A stretch of DNA of 64,000 nt from an uncultured bacterium (GTDB lineage: Bacteria; Krumholzibacteriota; Krumholzibacteriia; LZORAL124-64-63): NCBI GenBank assembly GCA_937864225.1, contig CALMJK010000002.1, forward strand, positions 131,916-195,915, given 5' to 3'. Position numbers and translations under genes: made by a program. Below, in pieces: positions 42,275-52,182 of the stretch. Every line of letters begins with the position of its first letter. Positions within the stretch are counted from its first letter, which is position 1. The notes under the pieces are model-generated. The model made no database searches and was not told where the DNA came from. It saw only the letters and a program-made list of their open reading frames with translations.

Positions 42275-44461
42275 TCAGCGGATCTGAAAGCGTTCCACCT
42301 TCTGCACGCCGGGCACGCGGCGCAGCGAGCGTTGGATCCGTTCGAGCCCGTTCAGGTTGCGCACCTCGAGCAGGAACGTGAGCTGGGCCACGTCGTTCGC
42401 CGACGAGAAATCGCCGCTCTGGATGTTGGTGCCGGCGTCGGCGATCACCTTGCTCAGATCGGCCAGCAGGGTGCGCCGGTCCTCGGCGGTGACGATGAGC
42501 TTCACCAGGAAGGTCTGGTCCTGCGCGACGTCCCAGGTGACCTCGAGCTTGCGCTCCTCCTCGATGTTCCGGAGATTCGAACAGGCGGTGCGGTGCACGG
42601 AGACCCCTCGCCCGCGCGTCACCACCCCCGTGATCTCGTCGCCGGGGATCGGCTGGCAGCAGCCGGCGTAGCGCACCATCAGGTTGTCCACGCCCTGCAG
42701 GCGCACGCCGCTCACGCGGCGGCGCAGGAGCGTCGCGTAGAGCTCCCGGCTCATCTCCACGACGCGCCCGGCCGGCGTCGTCGTGGGAGCGACCGGCTGC
42801 AGCCGCGCGATCACGCGCTGCCAGGGCAGGTCGCCGGCGCCCACGGCCGCCAGCAGCTTCTCGCCCTCGCTGTAGCCCATCTGCTGCGCCAGATCGTCGA
42901 GCGCGGCGTCGAACTGCACGCGCAGTTTGTGCCGGGCGGCCTCCCGTTCGATGATCTCGCGGCCCAGACGCACGCTGTGCTCGAACTCCGTCTGCCGGAA
43001 CCAGCGGCGCAGGTGGTGTTTGGCGCGGCTCGTGCGCACGTGCTCCAACCAGGAGCGGCTGGCGCGCACCTGCCGCCCGGTCTGGATCTCGACCTTGTCG
43101 CGGTTCTCGAGCGGATGGGCCAGGCTCACGAGGCGGTCGTTGACCTTGGCCCCGCTGCAGTGCAGCCCGACCTCCGAGTGCACGTGGAAGGCGAAATCGA
43201 GGGCGGTGGCGCCGCGCGGCAACTGGAACACCTCGCCCTTGGGGCTGAACACGAAGACCTCGTCCGGGAAGAGGTCGATCTTCAGGCTCTCCATGAACTC
43301 GCGCGGATCGGTGACGTCCTGCTGCCACTCCATGATCTGGCGCAGCCAACCCACGAGACCGGAGAAATCGGTGCTCTCGCGGCTGCTCTCCTTGTAGCGC
43401 CAGTGCGCCGCGATGCCGATCTCGTTGCGCTCGTGCATTTCGAAGGTCCGGATCTGGATCTCGACGTGGCGCCCGCCCGGCGCCCGCACCGTCGTGTGCA
43501 GCGACTGGTACAGGTTGGGCTTGGGCGTGGCGATGTAGTCCTTGATGCGGTCCTGCAGCGGCGTGAACAGACTGTGGATGATCCCGAGCGCGTGATAGCA
43601 GTCGGCCTTGGTCGCGACCATGATGCGCAGGGCCAGCAGGTCGTAGACGCGGTCGATCCCGATCCGCTGCGCCTGCATCTTGCGGTAGATCGAGTAGAAG
43701 TGCTTCGGGCGCCCGGTCACCTGGGCCTCGATCTCCGCCTTCTGCAGCGCCGCCTGCAGCGGCCCGCGCACCTCCTCGATGGCCCGTTCCCGCTCCGCGC
43801 GGGTCTGGTTGATGCCGCTCTCGATCTCGAAATAGCGCTCGGGGTGCAGCAGTTTGAAGGCGCGGTCCTCCAGCTCCCACTTGATGCGCGCGATCCCGAA
43901 GCGGTGGGCCAACGGCGCGTAGACGTCCATGGTCTCGAGCGCCATGTCGAGTTGGCGGTCGCGCTCCAGGTACTGGACGGTGCGCATGTTGTGCAAGCGA
44001 TCGGCCAGCTTGATCAGGACCGTGCGCGGGTCCTTGGCGATCGAGAGCACGAGCTTGCGGTAGTTCTCGGCCTTGCGCGCCTCGGGATTGGCGGACTGGA
44101 TCTCGCTGATCTTCGTCACGCCGTCGACCATGGCGGCGACATCCGCGCCGAACTCCTGACCGATGGTGGCCAGGGGCACCGACGTGTCCTCGACCACGTC
44201 GTGCATCAGGCCGGCCACGACGGTGTCGGGGTCGAGGCGCAGATCGGCCAGGATGTCCGCGACGGTGAGCCCGTGCGCCAGGTAGGGCTCCCCTGAGTTG
44301 CGCGTCTGGCCCCGGTGGGCCTGCTCGGCGAGGCGGAAGGCGTGCCACAGACGCTCCGTGTCCGCCTGCGGGTGGTGCTGCGCCACCTTGCGGACAACCC
44401 CTTCCATCAGGGAGGTCAGCTCGCCCACGTGGGTCTTCTGATGCGAGAGCCGGTCGCTCAT
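42275..44461 (-). CDS. rel: Bifunctional (p)ppGpp synthetase/hydrolase (Rel/SpoT)
   Basis: Makes and degrades the stringent-response alarmone. The HD hydrolase domain appears intact (YLAHGLTVADIL with His63; AGLMHDVVEDT with His87-Asp88; KLADRLHNMRT). The synthetase domain shows RPKHFYSIYRKM, DLLALRIMV and KPNLYQSLHTTV. TGS (DEVFVFSPKGEVFQLPRGATALDFAFHVHS), zinc-finger-like (CCQPIPGDEITGVVTRGRGVSVHR) and ACT (C-terminal 75 residues) regulatory domains follow. The 728 residues are the long ribosome-regulated form. The ATG overlaps the recJ stop. No second synthetase gene is seen in the window. Confidence 0.95.
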   Translation of the reverse strand: MSDRLSHQKTHVGELTSLMEGVVRKVAQHHPQADTERLWHAFRLAEQAHRGQTRNSGEPYLAHGLTVADILADLRLDPDTVVAGLMHDVVEDTSVPLATIGQEFGADVAAMVDGVTKISEIQSANPEARKAENYRKLVLSIAKDPRTVLIKLADRLHNMRTVQYLERDRQLDMALETMDVYAPLAHRFGIARIKWELEDRAFKLLHPERYFEIESGINQTRAERERAIEEVRGPLQAALQKAEIEAQVTGRPKHFYSIYRKMQAQRIGIDRVYDLLALRIMVATKADCYHALGIIHSLFTPLQDRIKDYIATPKPNLYQSLHTTVRAPGGRHVEIQIRTFEMHERNEIGIAAHWRYKESSRESTDFSGLVGWLRQIMEWQQDVTDPREFMESLKIDLFPDEVFVFSPKGEVFQLPRGATALDFAFHVHSEVGLHCSGAKVNDRLVSLAHPLENRDKVEIQTGRQVRASRSWLEHVRTSRAKHHLRRWFRQTEFEHSVRLGREIIEREAARHKLRVQFDAALDDLAQQMGYSEGEKLLAAVGAGDLPWQRVIARLQPVAPTTTPAGRVVEMSRELYATLLRRRVSGVRLQGVDNLMVRYAGCCQPIPGDEITGVVTRGRGVSVHRTACSNLRNIEEERKLEVTWDVAQDQTFLVKLIVTAEDRRTLLADLSKVIADAGTNIQSGDFSSANDVAQLTFLLEVRNLNGLERIQRSLRRVPGVQKVERFQIR

Positions 44462-46350
44462 GGCGCCGGAGACGGCCGCAGGTCGACCAGCTGCTGCTGC
44501 ACGGGGTCGGGCGTCCCGCCCCCGCGCGGCCGCCAGCTGTTGCGTCCGAGTCGAAAGAGGATTTCCCAGCGCCGCTCCAGCAGTAGGTCGTCGTCCGCGT
44601 CGCGCGCCGCCTCCCACGCGCGGGCGCTGCCGAAGGCGACGAAGTCCCGTTCCAGCGCCAGGCCGCCGGTGGCCGCGGGCGGCGCGACCGCCCGGAACCA
44701 GAAACGCAGGTGATCGCCGTTGCCCAGCGGCTGCGGCTGGCCCGCCAGCCGCAGGCCGCCGCACCGGAACACCGGCTCGCGGTGCCCCTGCCCGTAGGGT
44801 TCGAGCAGCTCGAATTCGCTCACGAGATCGGTCACGTCGCCGGCCTTCAGATCGGTCAGCGGCAGGTCCAGATCCCACGGTTCGGCGGGCGGACCGCCCG
44901 CGGGGGCTTGGCTGAGCGCCTTCAGGAACGCCTCGCGGAACCGGTCCACGTCTTCGCTGAGCAGCGTCAGGCCCGCCGCCTGGGCATGGCCGCCCCAGCG
45001 CACGAGCAGCGGCGCGCAGCGGTCGAGCACCGCCTTCACGTCCACGCCCGCCACGCTCCGCGCCGAGCCGCGCGCCTCGTCCCCCTCGATCGCGATCAGC
45101 ACGGCCGGCCGCGCGTACAGCTCGACCAGGCGGGAGGCGCTGATGCCGATCACGCCCTTGTGCCAGCCGGGCGCCGCCAGCACCAGCCCCGCGTCGCCGC
45201 GCGCGACGAACGGCGCGGCCATCGCCACCGCCTCGTCCTTGACGAGCTGATCCTTCGCGCGCCGATCGGCGTTGGCGCGGTCGGCCTCCCGCGCCAGGGC
45301 GGCGGCCTCCCGCGGCTGGCCGGCCAGCAGCAGGCGCAGGGCGGTGCCGGCGTCGCCGACCCTGCCGCACGCGTTCAAGCGCGGCGCCATCTGGTAGGCC
45401 ACCGCCGCGGCGTTGAGGAAGCGGCTGTCCACGCCCGCGACCTGCATGAGCGCGGACAGGCCGGGACGCCGCGTCGCGCTCTCGCGCATGAGCGCCAGGC
45501 CGCGGTGCGCCAGCGTGCGATTCTCTCCCGTCAGCGGCATCTGGTCCGCGACCAGCCCGAGCGCCACCAAGTCGAGCGCGTCCGTCTCGAAATCCGGCGG
45601 CAGACAGGCCGGATCGGCGCGCCGCAACGCCTGCGCCAGCTTGAACGCCACGGCGACGCCGCACAGATCGGGATTCGGGTACCGCGACGGAATCCGGCGG
45701 GGATTCACGACGGCCACCGCGTCGGGCCGCGTGCGGAAAAGGTGGTGGTCGAGAACGATCGTCTCCATGCCGCGCTCGCGCGCGAAGGCGATCTCGGCCC
45801 TGGCGGCCGAGCCGGTGTCGACCGTCAGCATCAGGCCGACGCCCGCCTCCGCCCACTCGCGCACCTGACGCGCGCAGACCCCGTAGCCGTCGCGCGCGCG
45901 GTCCGGAACGAACGGCGCCAGCGCCCGGGCGCGCGCCCCGTCCACCTTCAGGGCCTGCAGGATCAGCCACACCAGGGCGCAACCGGTGATGCCGTCGACG
46001 TCGAAATCGCCGTGGACGGCGACGCGCTCCTGTCCGGCCGCCGCCGCCCGCACCCGCGCGACCGCGACGTCCATCTCCTCCAGGAGGAACGGATCGTGCA
46101 CGTGGTCCAGGGAAGGGTAGAAGAAGCGTTCGAGGGAGGGCCCGTCCGTGCAGCCGCGGCTGGCGAGGATCTCCAGCAACCTGTCCGAGACGGGCCGCGC
46201 GAGCGGCAGCTCCCGCCGCAGGCGCGCCACCACGCCCTCGTCCGGGACGGCGGCGCGCTGCCAGGCCCGGCCGGTCAGCCACCCGGCCGGCCCGCTCGCC
46301 TGGCCGGGCTGCGGTTCGATGCCCCCGCCGAAATCCAGCTTGAGCTGCAA
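44458..46350 (-). CDS. recJ: Single-stranded-DNA-specific 5'-3' exonuclease RecJ
   Basis: Resects 5' ends in recombination and mismatch repair. The DHH phosphoesterase core is present: VAVHGDFDVDGITG, LTVDTGS, VLDHHLFR, and the DHHA1 motif RWGGHAQAAGLTL. The start is uncertain. A longer frame runs up to 46458 but would lie inside the RNase P RNA gene, so the TTG at 46350, just after the rnpB terminator, with AGGACGG upstream, is used (630 residues). The conserved W of RAWQRAAVPDEG lies about 25 residues in. It overlaps rel by 4 bp. Confidence 0.92.
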   Translation of the reverse strand: MQLKLDFGGGIEPQPGQASGPAGWLTGRAWQRAAVPDEGVVARLRRELPLARPVSDRLLEILASRGCTDGPSLERFFYPSLDHVHDPFLLEEMDVAVARVRAAAAGQERVAVHGDFDVDGITGCALVWLILQALKVDGARARALAPFVPDRARDGYGVCARQVREWAEAGVGLMLTVDTGSAARAEIAFARERGMETIVLDHHLFRTRPDAVAVVNPRRIPSRYPNPDLCGVAVAFKLAQALRRADPACLPPDFETDALDLVALGLVADQMPLTGENRTLAHRGLALMRESATRRPGLSALMQVAGVDSRFLNAAAVAYQMAPRLNACGRVGDAGTALRLLLAGQPREAAALAREADRANADRRAKDQLVKDEAVAMAAPFVARGDAGLVLAAPGWHKGVIGISASRLVELYARPAVLIAIEGDEARGSARSVAGVDVKAVLDRCAPLLVRWGGHAQAAGLTLLSEDVDRFREAFLKALSQAPAGGPPAEPWDLDLPLTDLKAGDVTDLVSEFELLEPYGQGHREPVFRCGGLRLAGQPQPLGNGDHLRFWFRAVAPPAATGGLALERDFVAFGSARAWEAARDADDDLLLERRWEILFRLGRNSWRPRGGGTPDPVQQQLVDLRPSPAP

Positions 46351-46367
46351 GCGCGACCGTCCTGGCG

Positions 46368-46394
46368 AAAAAAGGCCCCCGGCCCCGCGGGGCC
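46368..46394 (-). terminator. Terminator after rnpB
   Basis: On the minus strand GGCCCC, an 8-base GC-rich loop and GGGGCC are followed by TTTTTT. It is 12 bases past the inferred 3' end of the RNase P RNA and 18 bases before the chosen recJ start, so recJ transcription may depend on read-through. Confidence 0.6.
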
Positions 46395-46405
46395 ACGACG
46401 GGGCT

Positions 46406-46762
46406 GGGGGAGCCGGTCGTAAGCCGAGTTCTGTTGCCGCCGCGGCGGCGACGATCATGTGTCTTGGGCCGGCGTTACCGACGGCCTCCAGCGACCTACC
46501 CGGGAGTCAAACGAAGCGGGCCGCTTCATCCTCCCCTATGTGGTCTTGCTCCGGGTGGGGTTTGCCGTGCCGTCCCCGTTACCGGGAACGCGGTGAGCTC
46601 TTACCTCGCCTTTTCACCCTTACCGGGACGAGCCCGGCGGTATGTTTTCTGTGGCACTTTCCTTGGGATCGCTCCCACCGGGTGTTACCCGGCACCCTGC
46701 CCTGCGGAGCTCGGACTTTCCTCGGACCCGCGAGGGTCCGCGATCGCCTCCCCGACTCCCCT
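46406..46762 (-). ncRNA. rnpB: RNase P RNA, bacterial class A
   Basis: Catalytic RNA that matures tRNA 5' ends. On the minus strand the universal P4/CR-I segment GAGGAAAGTCCGAGCTCC appears near the 5' end. GGTAACACCCGG, AGAAAACATACCGCC, GGTAAGGGTGAAAAGG and the 3' segment ACAGAACTCGGCTTACG are all typical. Helix P1 closes the molecule: GGGGAGTCGG at the 5' end pairs with CCGGCTCCCC at the 3' end. The length of about 357 bases is normal. A promoter at 46769-46797 puts the start exactly at the P1 5' strand. Confidence 0.96.
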
Positions 46763-46768
46763 GCCGCC

Positions 46769-46797
46769 ATGATAGCCCGCGCGTCCGGTCTTGTCAC
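46769..46797 (-). promoter_or_regulatory. Predicted promoter of rnpB
   Basis: GTGACA-N17-TATCAT on the minus strand. The expected start, about 7 bases past the -10 box, coincides with the first base of P1 of the RNase P RNA at 46762. It lies in the 55-bp gap after the RNase HI gene. Confidence 0.7.
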
Positions 46798-46817
46798 CGG
46801 TCAAGGCGGCCGGCCGC

Positions 46818-47492
46818 TCAGCCCGGCCGCGCATCGAGCGCCTCATTCGCCAAAAGGTCGGCCACGCCGTTGCTTTCGCGCGGGACGTGCCGCGCGCGAA
46901 AATCGGCGAAGCTTCTGGCCAGGGCGATCACCTGCTGGTGCAGGGGCCGCAAATCGAGGCTCTTGACGCGATAGACGCCGGCAAGCTGCCTGGCGATGAG
47001 CTCGCTGTCCAGATACAGGTCGACCCGCCGCGCGCCCCACTCCCGCGCGAACTCCAGGGCCCTGAGCACGGCTCGGTACTCGGCGACGTTGTTCGTGGCG
47101 CGCCCGATGGCCTCGCCGTGGACGCACAGGTCGGGCCCGCCGGGGACGCCGAACAGGATGCCGATCGAGGCGGGACCAGGGTTGCCGCGGCTGGCCCCGT
47201 CGGTCCAGATCTCCAGCGCCGGCGGCAGGCCGGCGGGCAAGGGGCTGGCGCGCAGGGTCGCCGCCCGCGGCAGACCGGCCACCCGCTCGCGCACGGACGG
47301 CGCGACGCCGCCGCTCGCCACGCGCGGCCCCGCCTTCTGCGGGGTCGTCAGCTCGCGCCGCCAGTTCGCCAGACGGCACCGCAACTCGCGCACCGTCAGC
47401 CCGCACTCCCGCGCCAGCGCGCGCAGGTTCCCGCTCTTCTCGATCGCGACCAGCAGTTCGGGCAGGGTGGTGGGAGGTTCGGGGCGATCCAT
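46818..47492 (-). CDS. rnhA: RNase HI-family protein with N-terminal helix-turn-helix-like region
   Basis: Degrades RNA in RNA-DNA hybrids. The RNase HI domain occupies about residues 92-220 and keeps all four catalytic acids: Asp98 (WTDGASRGNPGPAS), Glu139 (NNVAEYRAV), Asp162 (LYLDSELIARQL) and Asp212 (NGVADLLAN). It is the single-domain type without the E. coli basic protrusion. The first 50 residues (LPELLVAIEKSGNLRALARECGLTVRELRCRL, in two helices and a turn) look like a Fis-type helix-turn-helix, replacing the usual hybrid-binding domain. The gene lies 16 bp after the zinc-ribbon gene and is probably coupled with it. Confidence 0.9.
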   Translation of the reverse strand: MDRPEPPTTLPELLVAIEKSGNLRALARECGLTVRELRCRLANWRRELTTPQKAGPRVASGGVAPSVRERVAGLPRAATLRASPLPAGLPPALEIWTDGASRGNPGPASIGILFGVPGGPDLCVHGEAIGRATNNVAEYRAVLRALEFAREWGARRVDLYLDSELIARQLAGVYRVKSLDLRPLHQQVIALARSFADFRARHVPRESNGVADLLANEALDARPG

Positions 47493-47508
47493 CGCTCTCC
47501 TTCGGCGG

Positions 47509-48210
47509 TCACTCCGGCGCGACCAGGAAACGCCCGCAAGCCTCGCAGCGGACGGACTCTCGCGAACGTTCCACTTCGATCACCTGCTGCGGCGGCGGCT
47601 GGGCGCCGCAGCCGCCGCAGGCGCTGCCCACGAGCGCCACGACCGGCGGCGTGACCCCGCGCCGCAGCCGCGCGACGGCGGCTGCCACGGTAGGCGGCAG
47701 CTGCTGTTCGCAGGTGCGCACCTCGTCGGCGAGGCTCGCCTCGAGGCGCGCGGCATTGGCATCGGCGGCCGCGGCCGCGGCCTCTTCCCGCGTCGCCTTC
47801 TCGCGGCTGGCGTCGGCGCGCGCCTGATGCGCCCGGGCCTGCTCGGCCAGCGCATCCGCTTCCTCCAGCCACCGCAGCGCCGCGTCCTCCAGCGCCGCCA
47901 ACTCCTGCCGCGCCGCGGCGATCTCGCGCGCCAGGGCCTCGCCCTCCCTGGCGTTGCGCAGCTCCGTCTGGCGCTGCTGCAGTCGCTGCAGGGCGACTTC
48001 CCGCGCCCGCAGCCGCATCTCGCAGTCGCGCGCCGCTCGCACGGCCTCGAGCTGTCGCCGGCGCGCTTCTTCCGCCGCGGCCGAGTCCTCGCGCGCCAGC
48101 TCGTCGAGATCGCGGCGCCGCCGCTGCGCGCCCCGTCGCGCCTCGCGAGCGCGCTCCAGCCGCGCTTCGGCCCGAGCCAGGTTCGTCAGCCAGAAAACGG
48201 GGGGCTGCAT
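47509..48210 (-). CDS. Coiled-coil C4 zinc-ribbon protein (CT398-like)
   Basis: Function poorly known. Residues 10-170 form a long Arg/Glu/Ala-rich coiled coil. The C-terminus is a zinc ribbon with Cys198 and Cys201 (ACGGCGAQ) and Cys222 and Cys225 (RCEACGRFLV). This is the layout of CT398/zf-RING_7 family proteins, which have been linked to secretion or RNA metabolism without a firm role. It has 233 residues. GGGGAGGAAG precedes the ATG. It lies downstream of the tRNA genes and upstream of the RNase HI gene, an association that may be functional. Confidence 0.82.
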   Translation of the reverse strand: MQPPVFWLTNLARAEARLERAREARRGAQRRRRDLDELAREDSAAAEEARRRQLEAVRAARDCEMRLRAREVALQRLQQRQTELRNAREGEALAREIAAARQELAALEDAALRWLEEADALAEQARAHQARADASREKATREEAAAAAADANAARLEASLADEVRTCEQQLPPTVAAAVARLRRGVTPPVVALVGSACGGCGAQPPPQQVIEVERSRESVRCEACGRFLVAPE

Positions 48211-48231
48211 CGCTTCCTCCCCGCAAACGAC

Positions 48232-48253
48232 GAAGGGTGCCTCGGCACCCTTC
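48232..48253 (-). terminator. Hairpin terminator after the tRNA genes
   Basis: GAAGGGTGCC and its perfect complement enclose two bases, followed on the minus strand by GTCGTTTG, only a weak T-run. It lies about 60 bases past tRNA-Val and 21 bases before the zinc-ribbon gene. Confidence 0.45.
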
Positions 48254-48315
48254 TCCCGCGACGCGCGGGCCCCGGCCGCCGGGTCCCCGCGGGAACGCGC
48301 CGGCCGCGTGCTCGG

Positions 48316-48392
48316 TGGTGGGCGATACTGGACTCGAACCAGTGACCTCTCGCGTGTGAGGCGAGCGCTCTAGCCAGCTGAGCTAATCGCCC
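48316..48392 (-). tRNA. tRNA-Val (CAC)
   Basis: On the minus strand GGGCGAT pairs with ATCGCCC, with discriminator A and an encoded CCA tail. The D-loop GCTCAGCTGGCTAGAGC, anticodon stem CTCGC/GCGAG with loop CTCACAC (anticodon CAC), and T-loop GGTTCGAGTCC are complete. The 77 bases include CCA. Confidence 0.96.
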
Positions 48393-48406
48393 TCCGACCT
48401 GGCACC

Positions 48407-48482
48407 TGGTGGGCCCATCAGGATTCGAACCTGAGACCAACCGGTTATGAGCCGGCCGCTCTCACCGCTGAGCTATGGGCCC
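48407..48482 (-). tRNA. tRNA with anticodon CAT, probably Ile2 (lysidine-modified), possibly elongator Met
   Basis: GGGCCCA pairs with TGGGCCC, and A plus encoded CCA follow. The anticodon stem GCCGG/CCGGT encloses CTCATAA. G1-C72 pairs, so this is not initiator Met. The variable loop TTGGTC and CTCATAA loop match the isoleucine-2 tRNA pattern, where C34 is changed to lysidine to read AUA. Elongator Met cannot be excluded without a covariance model. It is transcribed 14 bases ahead of tRNA-Val. Confidence 0.9.
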
Positions 48483-48499
48483 GCGCCGGCGGCCGCAAA

Positions 48500-48528
48500 A
48501 CGATAGCCGGTGGGGTCTCGGGGGTCAA
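48500..48528 (-). promoter_or_regulatory. Predicted promoter of the tRNA pair
   Basis: TTGACC-N17-TATCGT on the minus strand. The start would be near 48493, 11 bases before the tRNA 5' end. The -35 box lies in the loop and arm of a small hairpin (TCGGGGG-TTGA-CCCCCGA) just after the rpoD stop codon. Confidence 0.7.
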
Positions 48529-48541
48529 CCCCCGACCCTCG

Positions 48542-50266
<1,725 letters not shown>

Positions 50267-50287
50267 GCCCTTGGCGCCCCCCCAGGG

Positions 50288-52033
50288 TCACGGCGCGGCG
50301 GCCGACCGCCGTCGCTCCATCTCGTCAGCCTGCTCGAGCCGGGCGTGGCCGTCGGCCACCGCCCGCGCGAAGTCGCCCCGCTCCGGAACCAGCTCCCCGG
50401 TCAGCAGCCGGGCCACGTAGGCCCGGTAAGCGCCGTCCCGCGCGTGCCAGCCGTCCTGCACGAATCTCCCCGGGGACGACTCGTCGCCCCCGGCGCGGGC
50501 CGCCTGCCAGCGCCACAGCTCTTCGCGCAGCGCCTCGGCCTCCGGAGAGGAGAGCGGCTTCCCCTCCCGCAACTGCAAAAACAGCGCCGTGGCCCGGCCG
50601 CTGTCGTCGCGCAGCGCGTGGCCCAGCATCACGGCCTCCACCGCCGCGCGGTCCAACCAAGCCCCCGGCGCCGGGGTGGGCGGCGCGGCCGCCGGCGGCG
50701 CCTGCCGCGGGCCCGTCGCCTCGCCGGCGCCGCTGCCGCGCTGCAGTCCCTCGGCCAGGCGCTCCACTTCGCGCTCGACGATGCCCAGAGCGATCCCGAA
50801 CAGCTCCGACGCCTCTTGCGCCAGGTAGGCCCGCCGGATCGGGTCGGGCGCCGAGGCGATCGTCCCCATCGCCAGCTTGAGCGCCCGCTCCTTCCCCAAG
50901 CGGCCGCCGTCCCGCTCGGCGACCACCGCCAGCAAGAACGGCAGATAGCCGCGCGCCGCCGCGAGCACCTGCGCCAGAGCCGCCGGCTCGCGCCCGCGCA
51001 GGAACGAGTCCGGGTCCTCGCCCGCGGGCAGCCGCGCCACGCGCGGCTCCAGCCCTTGCGACACCGCGGTCCGGCAGGCGCGCACCGCGGCCTTCAGGCC
51101 GGCGCGATCGCCGTCGAACAGCAGGAAGACCGTGGGGCACCCCCGTCGCAGCAGACGCGCCTGTTCGGGCGTGAACGCGGTCCCGCAGGTGGCAACGCCG
51201 TTGGCGAAACCCGCTTGCGCCAGCGCCAGCAGGTCCAGGTACCCTTCCACGAGGATCGCGGTCTTCAGCCGCGCCACCGCGATCCGCGAGGCGGCGTACC
51301 CGTAGAGCAGCTTCCCCTTGCTGAAGAACGCGCTTTCGGGTGAGTTGAGGTACTTGGGCTCGCCCTGCCCGAGCACCCGGCCGCCGAAGCCCGCGATCCG
51401 CTGCGCGACGTTCCTGACCGGAAACATAACCCGGCTGCGGAAATAGGCAAACGGCGGCTCCTGGCCGCGCCTCATGAGCAGACTCGCGCTCAGGGCCAGA
51501 TCCGGCGCCACCCCCTCGCGCCGCAGCGCCTCTTCCAGCCAGGCGGATCCCGCGGGCGCCCAGCCGACATCGAAACGCCGCAGGATCTCGTCCTGAAAAC
51601 CGCGGTCGCGCAGATAGCGACGGGCCGGTTCGCCGCGCTCGCTCCAGAACGTCTCCTGCCACAGGCGCGCCGCCGTCTCGTTGGCGCGGTGGTGGGCGAG
51701 CCGCTCGCCCTCGGTCTCCTCTTCCTCGCCGAGATATTTGGCCAGATCGATGTCGAGCGGGCGCGCGAGCGTCTCGACCGCCTCGGGGAAGCTCAGGCTC
51801 TCCGCCTTCATCAGGAAGGAAATGACGTCCCCGCCTTCCCCGCAGCCGAAGCACTTGTAGATCTGCCGGGCGGGGTTGACGTAGAAGCTGGCGCTCTTCT
51901 CGCGGTGGAAGGGGCAAAGGCCTTTGAACGCGGAGCCGCCGGCGTTGAGCGTGACATACCGGCGCACCACCTCGACGATGTCGGTCTCCTCCTTGATGCG
52001 GGCGACCACGTCGCGGGGCAGGCTCAGCGCCAT
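50288..52033 (-). CDS. dnaG: DNA primase
   Basis: Makes RNA primers for replication. The N-terminal zinc-binding domain has Cys40, His43, Cys61 and Cys64 (GLCPFHREKSASFYV, IYKCFGCGEGGDV). The Toprim core has AILVEGYLDLLAL and LLFDGDRAGLKA; YLNSPESAFFSKGKLLYG is a DnaG signature. The C-terminal helicase-binding part is divergent and Ala-rich. The ATG at 52033 has GGAGG 8 bases upstream. It is directly followed by rpoD, as in the classic macromolecular synthesis operon, but rpsU is absent. Confidence 0.96.
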   Translation of the reverse strand: MALSLPRDVVARIKEETDIVEVVRRYVTLNAGGSAFKGLCPFHREKSASFYVNPARQIYKCFGCGEGGDVISFLMKAESLSFPEAVETLARPLDIDLAKYLGEEEETEGERLAHHRANETAARLWQETFWSERGEPARRYLRDRGFQDEILRRFDVGWAPAGSAWLEEALRREGVAPDLALSASLLMRRGQEPPFAYFRSRVMFPVRNVAQRIAGFGGRVLGQGEPKYLNSPESAFFSKGKLLYGYAASRIAVARLKTAILVEGYLDLLALAQAGFANGVATCGTAFTPEQARLLRRGCPTVFLLFDGDRAGLKAAVRACRTAVSQGLEPRVARLPAGEDPDSFLRGREPAALAQVLAAARGYLPFLLAVVAERDGGRLGKERALKLAMGTIASAPDPIRRAYLAQEASELFGIALGIVEREVERLAEGLQRGSGAGEATGPRQAPPAAAPPTPAPGAWLDRAAVEAVMLGHALRDDSGRATALFLQLREGKPLSSPEAEALREELWRWQAARAGGDESSPGRFVQDGWHARDGAYRAYVARLLTGELVPERGDFARAVADGHARLEQADEMERRRSAAAP

Positions 52034-52082
52034 GCAGCGTTCCTCCGGCGGTCGGCGCGCCGCGACCAGACCCCCGCGCGCC

Positions 52083-52120
52083 AATCTAACACGTTAACAG
52101 TTATGGGGGTTCTCCCGCAA
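52083..52120 (-). promoter_or_regulatory. AT-rich promoter-like island upstream of dnaG
   Basis: The 149-bp gap between mutS2 and dnaG has one AT-rich patch. On the minus strand TTGCGG-N17-TTAACG is a weak sigma-70 match, and TTAGAT is another possible -10. Function as the dnaG-rpoD promoter is inferred from position. Confidence 0.35.
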
Positions 52121-52182
52121 GGCGGCCGCCGACGGTGGCTGCCGTCGCCCGGCGTCGGGGCGAAGGGCCGCGCGAGGGGGAT

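Noticed and set aside
46351-46458. N-terminal extension of RecJ
   Set aside because: It lies inside the RNase P RNA 3' end and the terminator, and has no RecJ-like residues.
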